Of a stretch of 64,000 nt of DNA, positions 29,639 to 40,635 are shown in pieces. A program made the position numbers and the translations under genes. Each line of letters starts with the position of its first letter. The stretch's first letter is position 1. This DNA comes from Cytophagales bacterium (GTDB lineage Bacteria > Bacteroidota > Bacteroidia > Cytophagales > 172606-1): NCBI GenBank assembly GCA_030448185.1, contig JAUJNL010000024.1:1-64000 (forward strand). The letters run 5' to 3'. Below the pieces are notes generated by a model that worked only from the letters and a program-made list of their open reading frames with translations, searched no databases and was not told the origin of the DNA.

Positions 29639-29715
29639 TTTTACTGAGTATAAATGAGTTTTCGCTTGGTCTGATTATAACTTAAATAAAAGAAAAATCT
29701 GTTTTCTTCTCCTCA

Positions 29716-29723
29716 CAAAGGTA
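29716..29723 (-). promoter_or_regulatory. -7 promoter box upstream of the amidase gene
   Basis: Minus-strand TACCTTTG fits TAnnTTTG exactly, about 78 bp upstream of the proposed GTG start. Confidence 0.45.
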
Positions 29724-29850
29724 GGTATAGTTTGGACAATGCTAAATTCAAACGATTGAAAGCTGAATAAATCAACAATTGATTCATTTAGCCTTTTACA
29801 TTTAACCTTAGGCATTCCTTTCAGGAGAAGTACAAGCGAAAAAACACAAT

Positions 29851-30099
29851 TCACCGTTGGCGGGTTCCCTGCGGTAAAGGTTTTACGGGCCGGTTCAATT
29901 CCCTTGGTGGCCGGTCAATCAGCAGATCATCCAGACCATTTCCACTCGGCGGGTCAAATGTTGGAAAAACAGCGTCTACCGGCGTTCCTCCGTCATCGTC
30001 ATTGTGGGGTGGAAAATAGCTTCGCCGCAGTGCCTTGAAAAGCACCCACGTAAGTGCGGCAAAACTCATTATAAACAGGAGGAAATATTTGAGTGTCAT
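29851..30099 (-). CDS. Small single-pass membrane protein, hypothetical
   Basis: From the Met at 30099 (MTLKYFLLFIMSFAALTWVLF) the protein has 82 residues. It has one N-terminal membrane helix and a basic stop (KALRRSYF). The tail is acidic to proline-rich (HNDDDGGTPVDAV, FDPPSGNGLDDLLIDRPPREL). The frame is open to 30123. No family was recognised. It is divergent from pheS with a 250-bp spacer. Confidence 0.5.
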   Translation of the reverse strand: MTLKYFLLFIMSFAALTWVLFKALRRSYFPPHNDDDGGTPVDAVFPTFDPPSGNGLDDLLIDRPPRELNRPVKPLPQGTRQR

Positions 30100-30336
30100 A
30101 TAGATCAGTGGTTTGACCGTCAATCATTAATAAGTAATTCTACTGGATAAAACCTTCCTTTGTTTCCGTTTAATAATAAAATATAATCAGGGAAAATAAA
30201 TCTAAAAAATTAACCGCATAATTTAAACGAACTCTTTGTAAAAAATGTTAGGTGGAATTTATATAAACGCGAAGAACGAATCGGAATTTACGTAAAAAAT
30301 CGGAAAAGTTTTCTGTATTCCGTAGTCTGGTAAACT

Positions 30337-30344
30337 TATATTTG
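30337..30344 (+). promoter_or_regulatory. -7 promoter box immediately upstream of pheS
   Basis: TATATTTG matches the Bacteroidota -7 consensus TAnnTTTG and ends only 6 bp before the pheS ATG at 30351. Transcription from this box would start at or within a few bases of the start codon. Confidence 0.5.
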
Positions 30345-30350
30345 CATCTT

Positions 30351-31379
30351 ATGCTGGAAAAAATCAGAGAAATTTATAAAGAAGTAGAATCGATAGTAAT
30401 CGAGAATGCAGAACAGCTGGAAAAATTCCGGATTGCTTACGTAGGGCGTAAGGGAGTAATAGCTGACTTATTTGAGAACCTGCGTAATGCGCCGCCCGAG
30501 GACCGCCGGGCTATTGGCGCTGAATTGAATAATCTCAAGAATCTGGCCCAGGATACATTTACGCAGAACCGCGACCGGCTGGAAAACGAGCAAACCCAGA
30601 CCGGACAACCTGCACCGGTAGATTTAACGCTGCCGGGTACTCCGAATCAACTAGGAGCGGTACATCCCTTGTCCATCGTACGGGCCCGCATCGTGGAAAT
30701 TTTTGAGCGAATCGGTTTCAACGTGGCCGATGGTCCAGAGATTGAAGACGACTGGCATAATTTTACCGCCCTGAATTTTCCGCCTAACCACCCGGCCCGG
30801 GATATGCAGGATACCTTCTTTGTGGAGAAAAATCCGGACATTGCCCTCCGGACCCATACCTCTTCCGTGCAGGTACGCCTGATGGAAAACGGCAAACCTC
30901 CGTTCCGGGCTATTATGCCAGGACGGGTATACCGCAACGAAGCCATTTCGGCCCGGGCCCACTGCTTGTTTCACCAGGTAGAAGGCTTATACATTGACGA
31001 AAACGTAAGTTTCGCCGACCTGAAGCAAACCTTATATTATTTTGCCAAGGAGTTATTCGGTAAGGATACCAAAATCCGCTTCCGTCCCTCCTTCTTCCCG
31101 TTCACTGAACCTAGTGCGGAGATTGATATTTCGTGCTTTATCTGTAAGGGCAAAGGCTGCAACATATGCAAATACAGTGGCTGGGTGGAAATAGGCGGTT
31201 CTGGTATGGTCGACCCCAACGTGTTGTCTAACTGTGGCATTGACCCGGAAAAATATACGGGCTTTGCTTTCGGCATGGGCATCGAACGGATTACGATGCT
31301 GCTCTACCAGGTAAAAGATATCCGGTTATTCACCGAGAACGACGTCCGGTTTCTGCGGCAGTTTGGTCCGGTAAGCTAA
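30351..31379 (+). CDS. pheS: Phenylalanine-tRNA ligase alpha subunit
   Basis: Catalytic subunit of the alpha2beta2 synthetase that charges tRNA-Phe. The N-terminal coiled coil (MLEKIREIYKEVESIVIENAEQLEKFRIAYVGRKG) precedes the class II core: motif 2 is seen in PFRAIMPGRVYRNEAISARAH, and motif 3 in FAFGMGIERITMLLY. RPSFFPFTEPSAEID and the CxxCKGKGCNIC-like zinc-type insert are usual for the bacterial form. The ATG at 30351 is preferred to the upstream alternative start at 30342, because homologues begin at this coiled coil. At 342 residues the length is standard. pheT is not adjacent. Confidence 0.95.
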   Translation: MLEKIREIYKEVESIVIENAEQLEKFRIAYVGRKGVIADLFENLRNAPPEDRRAIGAELNNLKNLAQDTFTQNRDRLENEQTQTGQPAPVDLTLPGTPNQLGAVHPLSIVRARIVEIFERIGFNVADGPEIEDDWHNFTALNFPPNHPARDMQDTFFVEKNPDIALRTHTSSVQVRLMENGKPPFRAIMPGRVYRNEAISARAHCLFHQVEGLYIDENVSFADLKQTLYYFAKELFGKDTKIRFRPSFFPFTEPSAEIDISCFICKGKGCNICKYSGWVEIGGSGMVDPNVLSNCGIDPEKYTGFAFGMGIERITMLLYQVKDIRLFTENDVRFLRQFGPVS

Positions 31380-31411
31380 ATTAGATGAGTTGTTAAGTTA
31401 ATAAGTTAATG

Positions 31412-32637
31412 GGGTGTACGACAAAATGCAGAAAGGAGTAAATTAGCAAAAACGACGAAAAACATGATCAACCGAGCAAGTTTACTGGAGAAAATAGAAG
31501 CGCTGGAAAAAGCCTTAGCTGAGCAGAAAAACGGGTATGATTACGAGCAGACCTTTGATGCGCACTGGCAGGAGCTTAGCCGGGCAGTTTTTGCCCAGAG
31601 TCTGGGAGCAGTCAGTAAGGATCGTAATAAAAAAAAGTCTGCAAAGTAAGTACGGCTGGGTGGAGGTAAATAAAGATCATGTCTACTGTCAAACTCCCGG
31701 CGGCTTTAGCCAAAGTGCTTACCTACAGGAACGAGTGGTATTACTGGGACAGGCCAGTGCATTTGCCGAGGCCGAAGTCTTACTCAAAGCACTCACTGGC
31801 CTTGCAGTAAATGCCAAACAGATCGAAAGGCTTACCCATCATTATGGGCAGTTGTGGCAAGAAAACCAGCAAGCACAGGCCGATGAGCACAGGCCCAAAG
31901 AAAATACCCTGCATTATGGGATGATGGATGGGAGCATGGTGCTGACCCGAAAGCAAGGCTGGAAAGAAATCAAATTAGCCCGTGTGTTTGCCGGTAGTGC
32001 TGTTTTACCCCAGACCAAAGAGCGTCATTTGATCCGCCAGAGTACTTATATAGCCCATTTAGGAGGGCAAGAAGCCTTCTTTGAGAAGCTCTCCCCGCAG
32101 GTAGATTACCTCACTAACCTGGTCTGGATTGCCGATGGAGCCCGCTGGATATGGGACTGGATCGAACAGTATTATCCCGACTCGGAGCAGATTTTAGATT
32201 ATTATCACGCCAAAGAACGCTTATGCGCTTTTGCCCTGGAAGCTTTCCCTGACCGGCTGGTGGGCAAAGACTGGATTGATCAGCAGGAAGCGCTCTTACT
32301 GGAGGACCAGGTGGAAACAGTTCTGGCTTCGATTGCTTTGATGAGCCTGAAAGGCAAAGCCGGAGACCTGCAGAAAAGTATTTGCACCTACTACCGCAAC
32401 AATCTCCAACGGATGCGCTATAAAACGTTCCGCCAAAAAGGACTCCTGATTGGTTCAGGTCCCATGGAAGCGGCTCACCGGCATGTGATCCAGCAACGGT
32501 TAAAACGATCCGGACAACGCTGGTCCATTGCCGGTGCTCAGCAGGTGGCTAATCTAAGAGTGGCAAATGCCAGTAGTCTTTGGCATACGGTCCGTGAGTT
32601 GATTATTTCCTCCTGATCTGCAAAATGTCGTACACCC
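31412..32637 (+). mobile_element. ISKra4-like insertion sequence (1226 bp) with exact 8-bp target duplication
   Basis: The left end GGGTGTACGACA...TGCAGA (31412-31432) and the right end TCTGCA...TGTCGTACACCC (32617-32637) are inverted repeats matching at 18 of 21 positions. The element is bracketed by AGTTAATG at 31404-31411 and again at 32638-32645, a perfect 8-bp target-site duplication, so insertion is recent. It carries one transposase on the + strand. Its ends match those of the 172-bp element at 42870-43041. Confidence 0.92.
31464..32616 (+). CDS. ISKra4 family transposase, two frames joined at an A8 run
   Basis: Frame 1 (31464-31649) encodes a 61-residue leader, MINRASLLEKIEALEKALAE..., ending after an A8 run at 31629-31636. 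The main frame then continues SLQSKYGWVEVNKDHVYC to 32616. Joining them needs a +1 shift or seven A's, giving 383 residues. The catalytic region shows WIADGARWIWDWIEQYY (Asp), ILDYYHAKERLCAFA (Asp) and GSGPMEAAHRHVIQQRLKRSGQRW (Glu), all typical of ISKra4. The shift may be programmed frameshifting, known in IS elements at A-runs, or a homopolymer error. Confidence 0.85.
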
Positions 32638-32742
32638 AGTTAATGAGTTGTATACAGCTGGTCATAGGTCATAGTAGATTAAACTAGTAGCCACCAGCCT
32701 CGTAGAAAAGGATCCCGGTTTCCTTGAACTGGGCTCCTTTTG

Positions 32743-33189
32743 TCACATATACCGCATTTTAATTCGGATAGTCTTTGCTTTTCCATTAACCGTACACCGA
32801 GCATCCTCGTACTTAGGCGGGCCAAAAGAAGCCTTGGCATCGTTGGAAGCTCCATACCCTTCTTTAGGCAAGCCAAATAGATTAGTATCCATCTTATTAT
32901 TGTCGTTCTCATCATGCAGCACGGCAATAGCGTAGTCGCCCGGTGGCAGGTCGTTCAGTTCAATGGTACATTTCCTGGCGGCCGCCTTCCCAGTAGCCTT
33001 CCGTAATGTTCTGGAGAGGTCCGATGGAAAACCATCCGCTGAACTGTATAGGCTCAAGCGTACCGTTCCTGCATCACTTCGTAAACTATGGATCTCAACC
33101 GTTACTGTACTATTTAGTACCGGGGAAATAGACTCTTTGGACATAGCCAGGAACACTGTTAAAACTGTCCAGATAAGAAAACTAGGCAT
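32743..33189 (-). CDS. DUF2141 domain secreted protein
   Basis: A 148-residue protein with an N-terminal hydrophobic segment (MPSFLIWTVLTVFLAMSKES), probably a signal peptide. The DUF2141 pattern is clear: VTVEIHSLRSDAGTVRLSLYSSADGFP, then LPPGDYAIAVLHDENDNNKMDTNLFGLPKEGYGASN, and finally KTIRIKM. The acidic DENDNNKMDTN loop resembles calcium-binding loops. The molecular function is unknown. The protein likely resides in the periplasm. The 3' end lies just outside the ISKra4 copy. Confidence 0.82.
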   Translation of the reverse strand: MPSFLIWTVLTVFLAMSKESISPVLNSTVTVEIHSLRSDAGTVRLSLYSSADGFPSDLSRTLRKATGKAAARKCTIELNDLPPGDYAIAVLHDENDNNKMDTNLFGLPKEGYGASNDAKASFGPPKYEDARCTVNGKAKTIRIKMRYM

Positions 33190-33414
33190 TATTTGAAAGA
33201 AAGGCTTTGTATGTATTATTCCCCAATGGGATGTCTGGAGTATATAAACTATTAAAATGCCTGAAGGTTTGAATTGTTACCCATCAGAATATAAAAAGAA
33301 GAGCCGCAGCATTAACCGCTTTGTAAAACTGAAAGCTATATACAGGATACAATAAGACTCTTTTTTACCCGGGGAACGGCTGGAAAACAGCTTGGTAATA
33401 CACAAATATTAATT

Positions 33415-35046
<1,632 letters not shown>

Positions 35047-35153
35047 TTTAAAGTTGATGAGTCTGTGAGTGGAAAGTTTCTCAATGCCAATTTTCATTCA
35101 CCACTCATACACTTTTCTCATTAACTCATACACTTTAAACTCATCAACTCCCT

Positions 35154-35399
35154 ATGCATTTAGAAATCATCACGCCTGATAAAAGTGTGTTCTCCGGCGA
35201 GGTTTCCATTGCCACTTTTCCTGGTATGAAAGGCTCTTTTCAGGTTATGAATAACCATGCTCCCCTGATTAGTACATTGGAAAAGGGACGCGTTAGCTTT
35301 CGGACGAATGAAGGAGAACGTTTAATGGTGGTCGACGGTGGGGTGGTAGAAGTGCTGAACAATAAAATTGTGGTATTGGCTGAAGCTATAGTTACTTAA
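35154..35399 (+). CDS. atpC: F1Fo ATP synthase subunit epsilon
   Basis: An 81-residue short-form epsilon subunit with the beta-sandwich domain (MHLEIITPDKSVFSGEVSIATFPGMKG, NHAPLISTLEKGRVSF, VVDGGVVEVLNNKIVVLAE). The C-terminal helical hairpin found in longer forms, which inhibits ATP hydrolysis in E. coli, is absent. The spacer to atpD holds imperfect inverted segments (GTTGATGAGT near 35052 and ACTCATCAAC near 35140) that could form a hairpin affecting the beta/epsilon ratio. It is followed by a strong terminator. Confidence 0.92.
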   Translation: MHLEIITPDKSVFSGEVSIATFPGMKGSFQVMNNHAPLISTLEKGRVSFRTNEGERLMVVDGGVVEVLNNKIVVLAEAIVT

Positions 35400-35423
35400 G
35401 CGCCACCAGTTGATACTTAAGAT

Positions 35424-35462
35424 AAAAGAGAGTCATTCCAACACGGAGTGACTCTCTTTTTG
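35424..35462 (+). terminator. Intrinsic terminator of atpD-atpC
   Basis: Arms AAAAGAGAGTCATTCC (35424-35439) and GGAGTGACTCTCTTTT (35445-35460) pair with one G-U and close a 5-nt loop, with T's at the 3' side. It lies 25 bp after the atpC stop. Confidence 0.85.
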
Positions 35463-35538
35463 CGTATAATAAACGGAAAAGTAAATCAAGCTCATTGCGA
35501 TTTAAAAACTATAACAGGATACAATCCAAAGGCTAACT

Positions 35539-36495
35539 ATGGCGACCATCGGGACTAACCTACAGGAAGCAAGAAAACTGCTCGAAGCCGGGCAAGTAAT
35601 CGGTATGCCTACCGAAACAGTTTATGGTTTGGCCGGAAATGCTCTTAATCTGCAGGCAGTCACCCGTATTTTTGAGGTAAAAAACCGTCCCTCCTTCGAT
35701 CCGCTCATTGTACATAGCAGCAGTCGGGAGAAGGTAAGCCAGTTCGTAAGAGAATTTCCCCCAACAGCCAAATTACTGGCCGAGGTCTTCTGGCCAGGAG
35801 CCCTTACGCTGTTGTTGCCTAAAACTAACGCAGTACCTGATCTGGTTACCGCTGGTCTGGATACTGTAGCCGTCCGGATTCCCAATCATCCCCTCTCCCG
35901 CCAATTATTGCAAGAACTGGATTTTCCGCTGGCGGCCCCCAGTGCCAATCCGTTTGGGTACATCAGTCCTACTCAGGCTATCCACGTGCAGACACAATTA
36001 GGAGAAAAAATTCCTTACATTCTGGATGGTGGTCCCAGTCAGGTAGGAATTGAAAGTACGATTGTAGGTTTTGAAGGCGGTGAAGTAATCGTATACCGCC
36101 TAGGCGGCATCGCGGTAGAAGACATTGAAAAAATAGCCGGGAAAGTTCGGGTAATGGCCCATTCCAGTTCAAATCCTAAAGCTCCCGGAATGTTAAAAAG
36201 TCATTATGCTCCCCGTAAGCCAGTCTTTACGACTGGGTTTGAAACGTTAACAAAGCAGTATTCCCCGGAGCAAATTGGCATATTAGCCTTCCAGGAGCCT
36301 TTTGCAGAAATACCGGGAACAAACCAATTTATCCTTTCTCCCGAGGGCAGTACTTCCCTGGCTGCCCAACGACTATTTGCCGGCCTTCGCCACCTAGATG
36401 GGTTACCAATATCCGTTATTTTTGCCGAGCTACTCCCCGAAAAAGAGTTGGGCCGGGCCATAAATGACCGGCTTAGAAGGGCAGCCGCAAAGTAA
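35539..36495 (+). CDS. L-threonylcarbamoyladenylate synthase (Sua5/YwlC type)
   Basis: Makes threonylcarbamoyl-AMP from threonine, bicarbonate and ATP for the t6A modification of ANN-decoding tRNAs. The YrdC domain (about 1-195) shows GMPTETVYGLAGNA, VKNRPSFDPLIVHS, FWPGALTLLLP and PSANPFGYISPTQA. A C-terminal Sua5 domain follows after the linker KAPGMLKSHYAPRKPVF, so this is the long two-domain form (318 residues). The gene stands alone between terminators and pgk. Confidence 0.92.
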   Translation: MATIGTNLQEARKLLEAGQVIGMPTETVYGLAGNALNLQAVTRIFEVKNRPSFDPLIVHSSSREKVSQFVREFPPTAKLLAEVFWPGALTLLLPKTNAVPDLVTAGLDTVAVRIPNHPLSRQLLQELDFPLAAPSANPFGYISPTQAIHVQTQLGEKIPYILDGGPSQVGIESTIVGFEGGEVIVYRLGGIAVEDIEKIAGKVRVMAHSSSNPKAPGMLKSHYAPRKPVFTTGFETLTKQYSPEQIGILAFQEPFAEIPGTNQFILSPEGSTSLAAQRLFAGLRHLDGLPISVIFAELLPEKELGRAINDRLRRAAAK

Positions 36496-36665
36496 TTCTG
36501 ATTTTTGGTGCACTCTATTTAAAAGAAGAGGGGTACATGAATAAAGCCTTTTACCAATCTAAATAGCGTATTACCCCGGCATCTTTAGGAAAATCTATTA
36601 CTTTGCAGCGAAAAATACATCCGGATTATTCTTTCATCCTATTAATAAATAAAGGTTTAGACCCA

Positions 36666-37852
36666 ATGAAAACCCTCGACCAGTACAACTTCGCCGGTAA
36701 AAAGGCACTCATCCGCGTGGATTACAACGTGCCCTTGGACAACAATTTTCAGGTCACGGACGACACCCGTCTGCAGGCTACTATTCCGACGATTAACAAA
36801 ATCCGGAAAGATGGTGGCGCCGTAATTCTGATGTCGCACTTAGGCAGACCGAAAAGCGGTCCCTCGGAAGAATTTTCGTTGAAACACCTGATTAAGTACC
36901 TGGATGATACCTTCAAAACCCAGGTGAAGTTTGCTGACGACTGTATCGGAGAAGAGGCAAATAAACTAGCCGCTGCCCTCAAGCCCGGAGATATTCTGCT
37001 GCTGGAAAACCTGCGGTTCTATAAAGAAGAAGAAAAAGGAGATGTAGAATTTGCCCGGAAACTATCTCAGTTGGGCGATGTATATGTAAATGATGCCTTT
37101 GGTACAGCTCACCGGGCCCATGCTTCTACGGCCGTAATTGCCCAATTCTTCCCGGAAAAAGTGTGCGGCTACGTAATGCAAGCCGAGTTGGATAATGCCA
37201 AAAAAGTGCTGGAAAGAGCAGACCGGCTCCTTCACCGCTATTATGGGCGGGGCCAAAATTTCCGATAAAAATTCTCATTATTGAAAGGCTGCTTGACCGC
37301 GTAGATAACCTGATTTTCGGTGGCGGTATGACCTATACCTTTGTAAAGGCTCAGGGCGGGCAGATCGGCAATTCATTAGTGGAAGCCGACAAACTGGAAC
37401 TGGCCAAACAGTTGATTGAGAAAGCAAAATCCAAAGGGGTGAAGCTGCTGTTGCCCGTGGACTCAACGGTTGCCGATGCTTTCAAAAACGATGCTAAGGC
37501 CAGAAACGAAAAAAGCAGCAGCATTCCTGACGGCTGGATGGGCTTGGATATTGGTACGCAGGCCCGCGAAGATTTTGCCAAAGTAGTCGAAAGCTCCCAG
37601 ACTGTTCTCTGGAACGGACCGATGGGCGTATTCGAAATGCCCAATTTTGCCAAAGGTACGATCCGGGTGGCGGAAGCAGTGGTCAAAGCTACTGAAAACG
37701 GTGGCTTCTCCCTGATTGGTGGTGGCGATTCAGCGGCTGCGGTTAACAACCTTGGCTTTGGCGATAAAGTATCCTACGTTTCTACCGGTGGGGGTGCCCT
37801 CCTGGAATATATGGAAGGCAAGGAACTGCCTGGCGTAAAGGCGCTGGAGTAA
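36666..37852 (+). CDS. pgk: Phosphoglycerate kinase (two frameshifts)
   Basis: Glycolytic enzyme making ATP from 1,3-bisphosphoglycerate. The N-terminal piece ([49 protein letters not shown]) runs to about 37215. The C-terminal piece from about 37290 includes [37 protein letters not shown] and [13 protein letters not shown]. Between them two extra bases near 37228 and 37269 break the frame. Removing them restores [19 protein letters not shown] and a 394-residue protein of normal length. An essential glycolytic gene broken twice within 45 bp suggests sequence error. A box TTACTTTG at 36598-36605 may be its promoter. Confidence 0.93.
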
Positions 37853-37871
37853 CAGTATATAGTGAAGATTA

Positions 37872-37925
37872 GTCATCCTCCGCCCTCCGCGAAAACGAAA
37901 GCGTTTGCGGAGGATGACCTTTTTA
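37872..37925 (+). terminator. Intrinsic terminator between pgk and the deacetylase gene
   Basis: GTCATCCTCCGC (37872-37883) pairs perfectly with GCGGAGGATGAC (37907-37918), followed by a T-run at 37920-37924. An inner pairing of CTCCGC/GCG shortens the loop. It serves the two convergent genes. Confidence 0.75.
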
Positions 37926-37931
37926 TGGTTT

Positions 37932-38834
37932 CTACCCAAATAGGGTCATTGCCAGGCGGAAGGTATTACAATGGGCCTCCACAATGTCAGCCATCCGGTG
38001 AGAATACCCGCCACCCATAGAAACCGCAACCGGTATTTGTAAACGGGCACAAGCGCTTAATACCAGTTCGTCGCGTTGCTTACACCCTTGCCTGGTTAAG
38101 GCCAGTTTGCCCAGTTTATCCGTAGCCAGTACATCTACACCCGCCTGGAAAAAGACAAATTCGGGTTGTTGTTCGGTAATTAATTGAGGAAGTACTTCGG
38201 ATAGAGTTTTCAGATAGGCAGCATCACCGGTATCCGTGGGGAGGGCAATATCCAGGTCAGACTTTTCCTTTTTCAGCGGATAATTGTCAGCTCCGTGCAT
38301 GCTAAAGGTAAAAACTGCCTCTTCACCACTGAATATTTGGGCCGTACCGTTTCCCTGATGCACGTCGAGGTCAACTACCAGTATTTTCTGCACTAGCTTT
38401 TTCCGTAGCAAGTATCTGGCAGCAATGGCAATGTCGTTTAACACGCAAAATCCCTCTCCCCTATCGGTAAAGGCATGATGAGTTCCTCCCGCAATATTCA
38501 TCCCGATTCCGTTTTCCAGGGCAAGTATTGCTGCCTGTAAAGTCCCGGCACTGCTGCTCAGGGAACGTTCGACCAGTCTTTCGTTTAAGGGTAATCCAAT
38601 CCGGCGAACTTCCCTTTCACTCAACGTCAGTGTTTTTACCTTGTGCCAATATTCGGCGGTATGCACTGCCAGGACCTGCTCATCGGTACAAAAGCCTGCA
38701 TCAAAGAGGTTTTCCGCTGTAATGGTTCCTTCATACAGGAGCTGGTCCCGTACTAAAGCGTATTTTTGAATGGGAAACTTGTGGTCCGGTGGCAGATTCA
38801 ACAGGTACCGGTCGGAGTAGGCAATTTTAAGCAA
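37932..38834 (-). CDS. Histone deacetylase family protein (AcuC/class II type)
   Basis: Zinc-dependent amidohydrolase of the arginase/deacetylase fold. Active-site elements are GTHHAF (tandem His), DLDVHQGNGTAQIF (Asp-x-His zinc ligands), QAGVDVLATDKLGKLALT (Asp ligand) and GGGYSH. Bacterial members remove acetyl groups from lysines or polyamines, and the substrate here is unknown. The frame is open to 38888, but its first residues translate an AT-rich intergenic-type repeat. The TTG at 38834 (LLKIAYSDRYLLNLP) fits homologues better and gives 300 residues. Confidence 0.85.
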   Translation of the reverse strand: MLKIAYSDRYLLNLPPDHKFPIQKYALVRDQLLYEGTITAENLFDAGFCTDEQVLAVHTAEYWHKVKTLTLSEREVRRIGLPLNERLVERSLSSSAGTLQAAILALENGIGMNIAGGTHHAFTDRGEGFCVLNDIAIAARYLLRKKLVQKILVVDLDVHQGNGTAQIFSGEEAVFTFSMHGADNYPLKKEKSDLDIALPTDTGDAAYLKTLSEVLPQLITEQQPEFVFFQAGVDVLATDKLGKLALTRQGCKQRDELVLSACARLQIPVAVSMGGGYSHRMADIVEAHCNTFRLAMTLFG

Positions 38835-38997
38835 GGGCTTTACAAATGTTAAATTTTGAGTGTTGAATGCTAAATGAAGGAAAATCAAGCTGCTGCCTTC
38901 TTATTCATTTAACCTTTCAAAGGGCGTAAGTTATCCGGTGAATACGTACTTTTTTAACATCTCGTATTTTACCGCAATTCAATAACTTGCGATTTGG

Positions 38998-40557
38998 ATG
39001 TTATTGTTCATGTTTACCGCAAGATTTTCGATTCTCCCCGCTGTATTTCTCCTTTTTTACTTTACTGGTTTCACAGTCCGCGCCCAGCACGTACCCCCTA
39101 AGAGAGAATTCCGGGCGGTTTGGATTGCCACGGTGGCTAATATTGATTGGCCGAGCCAGAAAGGACTTTCTTCCATCATACAGCAGGACGAGTACCGGCT
39201 GATTCTGGATGAGCAGAAGAAAAATGGTATGAACGCCGTAGTGGTTCAAGTACGCCCCTCTGCCGATGCCTTTTACAAAAAGAGCCGCGAACCCTGGTCT
39301 TTCTGGCTGACAGGCCAGCAGGGGTCGGAGCCGAATCCGCCCTACGACCCATTGGAGTTTATGGTAGTCGAAACTCACCGGCACGGCATGGAATTTCACG
39401 CCTGGTTTAATCCTTACCGGGCAACTTTTGACACGGTTTCGAGCCGGATTACGGCTACGCATATTACCCGCAGTAAGCCCGAATGGTTTCTGACGTATGG
39501 AGGCCAGCAGCTTTTTAATCCCGGTTTGCCCGCCGTTCGGGATTATATCACGCAGGTGATTCTGGATGTGGTGCGTAATTATGATGTGGATGCAGTGCAC
39601 TTTGACGATTATTTTTACCCCTATGCCGGAGTGAATGATACACTTCGCGACGACAGCACATTTGACCAATACGGGAACGGCTTTACCAGTAAAGATGAGT
39701 GGCGGCGGCACAATGTAAACCTGCTTATTCAAATGGTTAGTGATAGTTTACAGGCAACCAAGCCCTGGGTGAAATTTGGTATCAGCCCGTTTGGGGTCTG
39801 GAGAAACCGTTCCGAAGACCCGGAGGGCTCCGATACTAAGGGCGGCCAGAGTTCTTATACCCATTTGTACGCCGATTCCAGGGGCTGGCTCAAAAGGGGC
39901 TGGATTGATTACGTGGCGCCGCAAATCTATTTCAGTACCGGGCATAAATCAGTCAACTACACAAAGCTGCTGGACTGGTGGACTAAAAACAGCTACGGAA
40001 AACACCTGTACATCGGGCAGGGAACCTATAAAATTGGCAAAGACCGTGACAGTACCTGGTTTGACCCTTCACAGACCAACCATCAGATTCGTCAGAACCG
40101 GGCTTATTCGCAGGTGCAGGGAAGTATCTATTTTAGCTCCCGTTCCCTGATGAATAATCCTCTGTCCGTACGGGACTCTCTGCGCCAGGGGCTCTACTCC
40201 TCCCCTGCCCTGGTGCCGACTATGCCCTGGAAGGATAATATTCCTCCCAATGTACCAGCTAATCTTCGGGCTGAAAGTGACCGCACCGGCATTGCTCTCT
40301 CCTGGAATGCTCCCTTACCCGCAATGGATGGAAATACAGCCCGTTATTATGTGATCTACCGATTCCCGGTAAAGGCTAATATTGATGTAAACAATCCCCG
40401 GAATATAGTCGCTACGCAGTGGGATGGCGCCAGTACATTTATAGATGTAAACGTGAAGAAGGGAGAAAAATACAACTATGTAGTTACAGCCGTGGACCGC
40501 TTGCACAATGAGAGTACCCCTTCAAATCCAGTTAAAGTAAAGGGGAAGAAGAAATAA
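38998..40557 (+). CDS. Family 10-like glycosylhydrolase (GHL10/YngK type), secreted
   Basis: A 519-residue protein with a signal peptide (FSILPAVFLLFYFTGFTVRAQ). The GHL10 TIM barrel covers about 35-390: EFRAVWIATVANIDWPS at its start, GMNAVVVQVRPSADAFY, FHAWFNPYRA, VDAVHFDDYFYPYA with the presumed catalytic acidic pair, and WIDYVAPQIYFS. A C-terminal fibronectin-like domain (PPNVPANLRAESDRTGIALSWNAP...YYVIYRF) follows. Relatives act on peptidoglycan or other glycans, and the substrate is unknown. The Met at 38998 is used, though the Met four codons later is also possible. Confidence 0.85.
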   Translation: MLLFMFTARFSILPAVFLLFYFTGFTVRAQHVPPKREFRAVWIATVANIDWPSQKGLSSIIQQDEYRLILDEQKKNGMNAVVVQVRPSADAFYKKSREPWSFWLTGQQGSEPNPPYDPLEFMVVETHRHGMEFHAWFNPYRATFDTVSSRITATHITRSKPEWFLTYGGQQLFNPGLPAVRDYITQVILDVVRNYDVDAVHFDDYFYPYAGVNDTLRDDSTFDQYGNGFTSKDEWRRHNVNLLIQMVSDSLQATKPWVKFGISPFGVWRNRSEDPEGSDTKGGQSSYTHLYADSRGWLKRGWIDYVAPQIYFSTGHKSVNYTKLLDWWTKNSYGKHLYIGQGTYKIGKDRDSTWFDPSQTNHQIRQNRAYSQVQGSIYFSSRSLMNNPLSVRDSLRQGLYSSPALVPTMPWKDNIPPNVPANLRAESDRTGIALSWNAPLPAMDGNTARYYVIYRFPVKANIDVNNPRNIVATQWDGASTFIDVNVKKGEKYNYVVTAVDRLHNESTPSNPVKVKGKKK

Positions 40558-40635
40558 GGTAATAAAAAGGAGCAAAATAGTTTTAATTGCTACTGCCAAG
40601 GTGTAACAAGCACTGTTCGCTCACTAAACATAGGA

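Noticed and set aside
39001-39732. 243-codon minus-strand frame opposite the GH10-like gene
   Set aside because: It is an antisense shadow. The plus strand encodes a complete signal-peptide protein with a conserved barrel.
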